Shown here: positions 56,379 through 64,000 of the stretch, in pieces
Numbering within the stretch: the stretch's first letter is position 1
How the letters are laid out: each line of letters starts with the position of its first letter
Assembly: GCA_014621425.1 (NCBI GenBank)
Contig: JAANBB010000138.1
Coordinates: 22,898 to 86,897 of the forward strand
Length of the DNA stretch: 64,000 nucleotides
From: Cylindrodendrum hubeiense
Lineage: Eukaryota > Ascomycota > Sordariomycetes > Hypocreales > Nectriaceae
Direction: 5' to 3'
Notes under the pieces: generated by a model
The model's database searches: none
What the model was told of the DNA's origin: nothing
Seen by the model: only the letters and a program-made list of their open reading frames with translations
Translations under genes and position numbers: made by a program

Positions 56379-57329
56379 CTAAGCAGTCCAGATCAAAAGA
56401 TCATCAATGAACCAGTCAAGCATCAAACCGCTTGCTGAAATATCAATAGAAAGGAAGTTGGAGCCGGCTTGACCTTCCTCGACAGTAAACTGGGACTCGA
56501 ATCGACGCCAGCCCTTGCTGACTTCAATGCCGTTTGCGGGAGGTCCTGAATAAGCATTCTCAGAGCTGCCAGAGATGGTGAAGGTCAAGACCGTCCAGTC
56601 GACGTGGCCAGCCGCCATCGGAATGTATGTTGTCTTGCCAGTGAAGGCAAACTTGTAGGTGGTGCCAGCCTGCAGATTAAGGTCTTGGGCCAAGGAAGCT
56701 GTGACTGTTCCTTCGGGCTTTATTTCCATGATTCGAAGGGCCTTTGTTGTTCCCGTGCCAAAGATACTTGGAGTCGAGATATCGAGACCCCATGCATCGA
56801 GGTCGTCTGATTCAAGAGACCAGCTCTCAACGTCGGTGTACTCGAAGTTCACATCGAGGATCCGGTCGCCTATACCTAATGTGTCAGTCATGGCGGCAAT
56901 TATGGGTATAGAGGGCAGGGACGTACCATTGTTGCAGCGGAAGCAATCATTGTCGTACCAAAACATGTTTGTCCTGTCATCTTGACGGGTGTTGGATAAG
57001 GGAAGTGAATTGGAAAAGCCCTCGCATAGCTGATCTTGGTTGATGGAAAACGACTTGCAATCGGGGACCGAGGCGCAAAACGCAGCACAATCCGGCAGAG
57101 TGAGATGGCCTGAGCTGACAACTGAGCCCAAGTCACCGGCGTCACCCTGGACGTTACACGCCGGATCACCCGATGGCTCGACAAAAGAACATGACGCCAG
57201 AGAACCAGATCTAAGAACCGACAAAGGAGCAGGAGAGCTTCGCCTGGAGTATCGATCCCTGGATTGACTGGCGTCGACTCCCCCGAGAGCCAAGAGCGCC
57301 AGCACGGTGATGGATTTGAACGAATCCAT
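56379..57329 (-). CDS. Secreted PAN/apple-like plus jelly-roll (carbohydrate-binding-like) protein
   Basis: Putative extracellular or cell-wall protein, possibly binding carbohydrate. The frame is open for 316 codons, but an in-frame 51-nt segment (56926-56876) has GTACGT...CTGAC...TTAG borders and is probably an intron. The exons are then 57329-56927 and 56875-56379 (299 residues). The signal peptide is MDSFKSITVLALLALGGVDA. Residues about 45-130 have a cysteine pattern like PAN/apple domains (CNVQGDAGDLG, DCAAFCASVPDCKSFSI, CEGFSNSLPL, NDCFRC). The C-terminal half reads like a CBM4/9-type beta sandwich (LNLQAGTTYKFAFTGKTTY, GWRRFESQFTVEEG, DWFIDDLLIW). Function is inferred from fold resemblance only. 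Confidence 0.7.
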   Translation of the reverse strand: MDSFKSITVLALLALGGVDASQSRDRYSRRSSPAPLSVLRSGSLASCSFVEPSGDPACNVQGDAGDLGSVVSSGHLTLPDCAAFCASVPDCKSFSINQDQLCEGFSNSLPLSNTRQDDRTNMFWYDNDCFRCNNGTSLPSIPIIAAMTDTLGIGDRILDVNFEYTDVESWSLESDDLDAWGLDISTPSIFGTGTTKALRIMEIKPEGTVTASLAQDLNLQAGTTYKFAFTGKTTYIPMAAGHVDWTVLTFTISGSSENAYSGPPANGIEVSKGWRRFESQFTVEEGQAGSNFLSIDISASGLMLDWFIDDLLIWTA

Positions 57330-57379
57330 TGGCGAGTTTTCGTTTAGGTATGAATATGGAAGTAAGAATACTGGGTCGA

Positions 57380-57460
57380 GGTTGTAGTTGGGGTTGTGGT
57401 TGTGGTTGTGGTGATGTTAAGGTTGATGATGTTGTGGCTGAGATTGTGGTCGAGATTGTG
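57380..57460. repeat. GTTGTG-rich low-complexity tract in the leader of the secreted protein gene
   Basis: Imperfect GTTGTG/GATTGTG steps on the plus strand read as CACAAC repeats on the coding strand. They lie 50-130 bases upstream of the ATG at 57,329. CA-rich leaders are common in highly expressed fungal genes. Confidence 0.7.
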
Positions 57461-59707
57461 TACGGATCACCTTCCAAAGCTTGGCCAACTCGTCTCATTT
57501 ATATCATCTTCAACAAGCCAAGGTTTCAATATACGCGGGGACTACATCCACGAGGTGTTAGCTTCGGGCATTCGTCTATTTGGTCGGCGACTGTATGTTA
57601 TGCACGGAAGTCAGCATGCACTAGCCTGCTTCGGCGTGGCCGTCGGTCGCTCACCAACCAATCGAGGCGGGTGCCATTCGGCATTCAAAGGCCCACCGAC
57701 GTAAGCGGTGACCACAGCCATTCTCATTTCCACATCGTTTCGAAGACAAATTCGACGACCGGTTTGGGTATTGCAGTGGCCTAGCTTGGTCGAGGATTTA
57801 AGCATGGTGGCTTGCAGATCTGCCTTGCGTGGGCTTGAACCAGTGTTTCCTGTGTCGCTGGTCTATCTTTAGATGCATGCTCCTGTGAAGCCCACCAAGG
57901 ACCACGGGAAACCCAGAGTTTATCAAGTAAATAATTCAAAACAACGATGCACTTTTCAATTCAGGTATCACAACAGTCCGATTCGCATCCGTGAATCATT
58001 GGTTTTGGAGCTTTGAGGTAGTCTATGGCATGGCGGTGTGATTCTTGGTTGCTGATGGATGTGTGCCTACCCATCACCGAACAGGAACGGGGCATCTCAA
58101 TGAGATCGATCGGAACGGGAGGCCCCTTAAAACCCATCAACGCCAAAGCATAAGCTAGCAGCCCTAAATTGAACCGCTGCTTACGGCCAATGCCTTGCAT
58201 CAATGCCTTGCAGACGAGTTCAACGTTCGACGGCGACCATTTCCGGGGGCCTGGGGAGGAGACAGGCATGTCACCAACGGCGTGCTAGCGTAGCCACTGC
58301 GCCTCGGGTGCTCGGCGCCACACGCGCCAGAGTTGCATCTCGGGGATCAAACTCGGAGCGCTAAAGTACACAGCTTGACTGCCCCCGAGGACATCGACCA
58401 GGGCGGTCTTCGGCGTCCCCAAGCTATTTCACAGCGCTGGTAGAAACCTGCGGTGTGCTCCAGGTGTGCACTGCCCCAAGGCGGTGCCGTCGATTGCGCC
58501 AAGCGAGCGAGCAGAAATCCTCAGCCACAGCTATCACGGCAGCCTGATCCAGCTCCTACCCTACAGCGTCTCTCTGCCACCGTCCAGCTAGGCATACAGG
58601 TGTCAATGGCATTCTCAAGAGTTCATTCCTATTTACGTCCTAGTCTCAAGCAATCAATCAAATCGCTGGTCTAATTCAGCCGTGTCTGACTGGCCATATC
58701 ACAGCTTGCTTCTGCTCCGATCGTCGTTGGAATGAAAATGAGTAAGTACACAACCGAGAACATCAATATTCTGTTCTAATGACCCGGAACGCGATGTAGC
58801 AGCATTGATTCCCCTTTTTTCCTTCTCTTAGTATCACTGTGACTCGTCTTTATGTGTAGTCCACTATGGACTTGTTGGGTGTCTTAGAGGAAGGACCAAA
58901 TACTGTATGGCTTTGGCTCACCTCTCATTACAATCACGCATTGAGGGTGTTTGTTTTTATTGTGGGGCTGAGACAATGATGATCTCGACAGGTTTGAGGC
59001 ATCGTCGCGGTGTAGACCGGTAGGAAATGAGCCCGCAAGTGCCACTACGTAGTTGGCGCAATTCTTCCGGTTTTTCTTTTTCCCTCTCATGTATACTGTG
59101 CATCTGGTTAATAAAACGGTGACAAAACTCTTCACAGCATCACGCCAACCCCCCGCTTGGTGCCCCGGGAGCAGGAGGGGTCCGTCCATCGCGACGAGCG
59201 GCTCAGGAATTAAACAGCGCCGTGCAATTGGGCAATTGCGTATCGACGCGACTGCTGGCGACGGCCGTCCTCTGCCTGGAGCTACCGTACACACGTGTAT
59301 TTACTGGCGTACGCATTGGAAACAGCCTGGCCCCTCGTACCGAGAGTAAGCTCCCGCGTCGAGCTTCTTCCGCGTGTTTCTGCCCCTCATCGCGAGTGGG
59401 GCCCAGGCGATCGCTGATTGAGCTGCTGGGCGGCTGTGTCGTCATGCCAAACCCCCCGCCTCGATGCTGCCCCGCTATCCACCACCCAGAGCGCGCCAGA
59501 GACGAAAGCTCGGGTTGGGAGGGCCAGACTTCCAGCAATCGAAAACACGCGTGGGTTTTTTTCTGGCCTCAGCGTGGTCTCAGTGCTTGTCTCCGTTTGT
59601 GTTAAAGCTTGCTCCTCCCCGCCGAAGCTCCCCCTCCCTCTTTTTCCCTTCCTTCATCCACACCACATTCACATCCTCCCCCACCAACCACAACAACATC
59701 AATCATC
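57461..59707. other. Intergenic region, 2.2 kb
   Basis: No gene is firmly supported. A TATA-like TGATATAAAT on the minus strand near 57,507 suits the secreted-protein gene. A 102-codon minus-strand frame (57,961-58,269, starting MPVSSPGPRKWSPSNVELVC) has fairly coding-like composition but no recognised family. A pyrimidine-rich stretch and CAACCACAACAACATC leader precede the FKBP start codon, typical of a strongly expressed fungal gene. Confidence 0.45.
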
Positions 59708-60511
59708 ATGGGTGTCACCAAGACCATTCTCGAGGAGGGCACCGGCCCTTCTCCCCAGGTCGGCCAGACCGTCATCATGGAGTACACTGGCTACCTCAAG
59801 GACACCTCCAAGCCTGATAACCAGGGCAAGAAGTACGCTCTCCCCTTCTCTCTCCGCCCTTGTGCGCCTTGTCCAGGCGCGCGTCGAGCCGCTTGACTGA
59901 CTGACATGTCCCCCTCTCTAGGTTCGACTCCTCCCTCGACCGCAACAGCGACTTCGAGACCCCCATCGGCGTTGGCCGCGTCATCAAGGGTACTTGATAC
60001 AATCCCCGCTTCTCCTCCTCGTGAACTGAGACACCAATTCTAACCCTCGTGCTCTCCAGGCTGGGATGAGGGTGTTCCCCAGATGAAGGTCGGCGAGAAG
60101 GCCGTCCTTGACATTACCACGTATGTTCCCCAATACCCATCATCGAGAGTTCTTTTCGTTAACAAATACCCCTCCAGTGACTTCGGCTACGGCGCTCGGT
60201 AAGCTCTCCGCTTCCTCTCATCCGACCCCCGACCAATTGCATCGCCCGATCCCCTAAACGTGGTCCCACCCCCTCTCTGAGCTCCTCAACCCGCCCAAAC
60301 GAGAGACAGATATACACACATATACCTTCCCCCGTCATCACACTTGAAAATAATTGCGGGAGACATGTGCTGACAAGTTTCACAGCGGTGCTGGTGGTGC
60401 CATCCCCCCCAACGCCGACCTCCTCTTGTAAGGACACACTGTCACAACCTCGCACCACAGACTGATGCTTACTTTTTCCGCAGCGTTGTCCGCCTGAAGG
60501 GTATCCGATAA
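59708..60511 (+). CDS. FPR1: FKBP12-type peptidyl-prolyl cis-trans isomerase
   Basis: Cytosolic proline isomerase and the cellular receptor for FK506 and rapamycin. Six exons: 59708-59832, 59922-59989, 60060-60120, 60178-60198, 60386-60427, 60484-60511 (114 residues, the usual length). One exon is only 21 nt long. The ligand-pocket residues are present: Tyr in VIMEYTGYLKD, Phe-Asp in FDSSLDRN, the VIKGWDEGVPQM segment with Val-Ile-Trp, Tyr in DFGYGARG, Ile in GAIPPNADLL and Phe in the final FVVRLKGIR. All joins keep frame and every intron has GT-AG borders. The gene is probably drug-sensitive and functional. Confidence 0.95.
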
Positions 60512-61339
60512 ATGCATTGATTATTCTGTCGCTTCCGTCTACTTGCTCTAGATATCGCAAGGACGCTGGGTGATGTTGGAGTTATCTGCTGCAACCTCTA
60601 CAGGAATACGACGCTGCCTCGGCTGTTGTGGCCTCTGTTAGGAACACCCCGTTTAGTTTGAGTCGTACTCGATTCCTTTGGATAGAGACACTACGGACGG
60701 CTAAATAAGAAATAATTACTGCTTGCCTTTTCTTGAATCAGAAAAACGCCTACGCCTCAGCCCAGCCCATTCGAGTTCACATTTCAGCAACAAGCCAACC
60801 ACATTTACATCCTAACCCAGTAGTTGACTTGCTATTATGGTGTAAATAAATTCCAGAAGAGGTAACCTCGGCGTCACCGATAGTAAAGTTGAGGGCTGCG
60901 TTGATAACCTCCAAAGGGGTTGAAATCGTAGCCCATTCATTAGTTGGCAGGGTTGTTTCTCAAATAAGGTTAGACAGTAATTAATTGTCACAACTGACTG
61001 TCACATCGTGCAGGCATTTGCTATCAATAGCAGGCCCCGTTTTCAGACGGAGGTATCGCTACAGCTGACAACGGTGTCGTCATAGGAAGTCATCCTATCA
61101 TCATTGCAGGATATTTTGGGTTGTACTTCATTTTCCCCCATGTCAGGTCCGAAGCCATTCACGTCTCTCCGATCATCATGAGCTAGAAGCAGATTCTTGT
61201 CTCTAGATCCCTCCATAATTACGGTCCTTACGACGTTTAGCTAATCGTGAAATCAAGCGCATCTTGCACATCTTGAATGCACCATATCCTTCCATATCAG
61301 ATGCAACATTAACACAAGTCGTGTATATTAATTATCCCA
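60512..61339. other. Convergent 3' intergenic region
   Basis: Holds the 3' untranslated regions of the FKBP gene and of the opposite-strand methyltransferase. No further gene is recognised. Confidence 0.6.
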
Positions 61340-62902
61340 TCAAGCCTTTTCTGACCTCCTTGCTACCCAAAACTGGGCATTATAGGCATTCTTTGTCAAA
61401 GCCCTGTCATCAAACCCATATATGGCCTCGATGCCTCTGACCTTTCTGCTCGGGAACGTCAAATCTCCACATGATTCATCAGTGTCGAGGTATTGAAATC
61501 CCATCGCCTCAGTAACCAAGACAATCTCTTCCAGGGACAACTGCACGAATGGGCCAGTGCCATAGAGAAGAGGGCCTAGATTGATCCAATGACCCCCTGG
61601 TTTCAAGACCTTCTTGATGGTGTCAAAGTAGCTCATCAGGTTCCGGGCGGTGTCGATGAAGAAGTAGGTTATGACGACGTCGTAATATCCGGCCTGGTTT
61701 TGAAAGGCTGTGTTGAAATCGCCTTCTACCATGACCACAGAGCTTGCATTGATTTCTACGTCGGGAAAAGATAGTTTTCGATGCATGTCAGCTTCTGTCG
61801 CGTGGTGTGACCATCCATCGATGAAGGGATGAAAGGATTCGCTGTGACGAGCTCGGTGGGCTTCCATGAAACGGTAGGCCACGTTCATGTACATGGACCA
61901 CTCGTTGAGCGTGACTTCGAATCCTGGATATTTCGGTCAGTGGAATGTCCATAGAATAAGATTGCGTGGCATTTCCTACCGCCGAGATCAGCAATGTCGT
62001 ATCCAAGTCTCCCCAGCCCAGCCCCAGGCAGGAGTGCTTTGATTGGAGCTGCGTTGTCTCGATTTGGGAACATTTGTTGCAATGTCTTCAGAAGACAGAG
62101 GAATGGCCCGTCGCGTTCGTGTGCTCCAGGTTCTGTCCAATCACGCACAATGTGCTTCAGTGACTGAGAAACTGCAATTTTGTCTGCTTTCCTGCCAGCA
62201 CTTTCGGTGTCTTTGATGTGTTTCTGAAGCTCTTCGTTTCCAATTCCGTAGAATTCAAGCGCGTTCTGAACAATGCGGTCACAAAGCACCTGATCTTGGG
62301 ATAGAATATGGTTGATGCGGTTGAACTTCTTGGAGTACTTGACTTGGTGCTCCAGCAACTGGTAGGGAGGTTAGAATTACCGCCACAACTGATTTTGGTC
62401 AACGGGGAGGCTATTCGTACCGACTTCTGAGCTTTCGATACATGTTTGTAGAGACCTTTCAGTCGGTCAAGCTCGGTCTTTTGGCGCTCTTGATACCTGG
62501 TGAATCCATGAAGAGCGTCAAGGAGGCGATGCCTCGGGTGATTGCTTTTCAACTCGCCCTTGGGTCTGGCAAAAGCATTGAGTAACTTGCTCTTTTCCTG
62601 GAGGTGGCGAGGAGTGTTGGGGGCGCCAGAAATCTGCTGAAGGGTGACAATGACTTCATGCACCTCAACCATGGAGTTGAGAGGATCAGTCTGTCGTTCT
62701 GTGTCAGTGGGCATGGTGAGAATCCGAATGAAGGGAAACGAACCAAGTCTTCTCCGTTTAGGGCCATTGAGGCCAGGTCCAGTTCATGTTCATGAGAAGG
62801 GACCTGGATATTGTCTGCCTCGCCAGCTGCCCATGAGATGGCCAGAAGGAGGGCGAAGACAAACAGAGAAAACATGGCAGAGAGATGAGAGGTACGAGTC
62901 AT
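61340..62902 (-). CDS. N2227-family (carnosine N-methyltransferase-like) protein
   Basis: SAM-dependent methyltransferase of the family that methylates carnosine or related His-containing dipeptides in animals; the fungal substrate is unknown. Proposed exons on the minus strand: 62902-62744, 62636-62421, 62358-61980, 61923-61340 (445 residues). Core motifs: ALLPGAGLGRLGYDIADLGG (SAM site), VTLNEWSMYMNVAYRFMEAH, VVITYFFIDTARNLMSYF and GGHWINLGPLLYGTGPF, all diagnostic. The start at 62,902 gives a hydrophobic leader (MFSLFVFALLLAISWAAGEA) that looks like a signal or anchor sequence. The first splice is the least certain, and an alternative start at 62,714 would give a leaderless protein. Later splices are well supported by motif continuity. 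Confidence 0.85.
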
Positions 62903-63849
62903 TTCCGAAGCCTTGCTTTGATTTCATGAATCGCAGTGAGAGGCGTCTGCTAGTTTTGAGTGATTCAGCCTCACGCAGCTGTCACAATCGAATCAACACG
63001 AGGCATCAGGCAGAAGAAAAGGAGCAGTCGAACCTGGATGGACCTGGACTCTTGGCGATTATTTTACACGATGCAAACCCAGCCGCGGCGCAAAAGTCCT
63101 CTCCCCACCAGCGTTCACGAGTGGCCCAGCAGGGAAGCGGCGCATCGTCGTCGGTGGGCGGGACCGAGGCGAGGACCCTGATGGCCACGCCAAGTATCTG
63201 CCAAGACGGGCGTCAGGATCCTCACGGCGACTCGCACTTCGTACATAGGACGACGCTTGTCAGGGTCTATAAATGGTCCCCACGGGCTGGACGGCCGGGC
63301 AGGGAAATGTGCGTCTATGGAGCCAATGGTGGTGTGGTAAATCATGCTTGCCGTCATGCTTAACATGGGTGCTCGGGATGCAGCGGTTGAGCAGAATACC
63401 AGCAGAATACCAGCATCCTATGTACACAATGCTGAGCAAACCATGTACCATGTAATTAGTCCGACTCATCGTGCTGATCGTCTCCATTTGCCTCCATCGT
63501 CTCCATCGTCTCCATCAACGGACCCCCACCGGTGACCGGCCTCCCATCCCCTCCGTGGGTCTTCACCGAGCATCCCACCCAGAAGAGGCCGTTTGCTAGC
63601 CCGTCCGTTTATTCCCAAGACGTAACCGCATGTGGATATCCGTGATTCACTGCATCCCTCGCTGCCTTGCAGATTGTGGCTGGCCATTGTGTGCAGCTCC
63701 CGTCTGCGAGCTCCCACCTGCATCAAGGTATAAAGACCTCGCCGCACTCCTCTTCTCTGCAGATCCCGCTCCTGCATCCCATCTTGCATCTTCAACTCTG
63801 CTCTCCTGTCACTCGTTGTCACATCCTCCTCCCTCGCAACCAGCTCAAG
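62903..63849. other. Divergent promoter region
   Basis: About 950 bases between the divergent methyltransferase and the secreted-protein gene. TATAAAG at 63729-63735 lies about 120 bases before the ATG at 63,850. No gene is seen. Confidence 0.55.
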
Positions 63850-64000
63850 ATGAAGACCACCACCTTTGCCGTCGCCCTCCTGGGCCTCTTCCCCGCCGCC
63901 TTCGGTCAGGCCGCCTCGCCCACCGAGTCCTGGGGCTGTGAGCCTCACGGCGACCATTACCACTGCGAGGGTGCTCGTGCTACTCTCAGCACCGTCGTGA
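63850..64000 (+). CDS. Secreted protein with Cys/His metal-binding-like motif, 5' part only
   Basis: The frame is open to the window end (50 codons). It begins with a signal peptide (MKTTTFAVALLGLFPAAFGQ), and soon after has CEPHGDHYHCEG, a CxxHGDHxHC motif found in some fungal secreted or membrane proteins, including certain metal-transport-related ones. Metal binding is suggested by the Cys/His spacing but not shown. An intron could begin beyond the visible part. Confidence 0.65.
   Translation, partial: MKTTTFAVALLGLFPAAFGQAASPTESWGCEPHGDHYHCEGARATLSTVV

Noticed and set aside
59203..59900. Several 100-160-codon frames on both strands overlapping the FKBP leader and first exon
   Set aside because: They are by-products of GC-rich sequence and the CA/CT-rich leader. 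The spliced FKBP model explains the region.

Overview
This window comes from a filamentous ascomycete (Pezizomycotina, probably Sordariomycetes). The genes carry short introns of about 50-160 nt with GT-AG borders and CTNAC-type branch points. Gene families include a C-A-T-R-ended fungal PKS-NRPS, Zn2Cys6 and C2H2 regulators, secreted glycoside hydrolases and a sulfatase. A 7.3 kb AT-rich block carries decayed retrotransposon sequence that looks mutated by RIP (repeat-induced point mutation). No tRNA, rRNA or CRISPR array was recognised. All exon borders below were placed by eye.

Layout. 1-7.4 kb: AT-rich wreck of a Ty3/gypsy-type element on the minus strand, with scattered N bases near its end. 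7.8-10.2 kb: a secreted sulfatase with a probable GC-AG intron and a frame-shifted tail, followed by decayed coding sequence. 12.0-15.2 kb: a large secreted GH106-like hydrolase. 16.0-17.0 kb: a broken fungal transcription factor. 17.5-18.8 kb: an intact C2H2 transcription factor.

20.3-46.5 kb is the core of the window, a biosynthetic gene cluster. It holds a Zn2Cys6 regulator, a 4,059-residue PKS-NRPS (KS-AT-DH-MT-(no ER)-KR-ACP-C-A-T-R), a divergently transcribed trans-acting enoyl reductase, a decayed HpcH/HpaI-family aldolase, a COMT-fold methyltransferase with altered catalytic residues, a second Zn2Cys6 regulator and a divergent MFS exporter. The expected chemistry is a reduced, C-methylated polyketide joined to an amino acid, released by the terminal R domain (tetramate or aldehyde), methylated and exported. 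The aldolase remnant suggests the ancestral pathway made its own unusual amino acid, as in Sch 210971/210972-type tetramate pathways, and that this step has been lost here. No lipocalin-like Diels-Alderase or P450 was seen.

48.6-57.3 kb: an intracellular GH3 beta-glucosidase with a PA14 insert, a truncated F-box protein, a secreted HExxH protein with cysteine-rich C-terminal modules, and a secreted PAN/jelly-roll-like protein. 59.7-64 kb: housekeeping-type genes, namely FKBP12 with six exons, an N2227/carnosine N-methyltransferase-like protein with an N-terminal signal sequence, and the 5' end of a secreted Cys/His-motif protein cut by the window edge.
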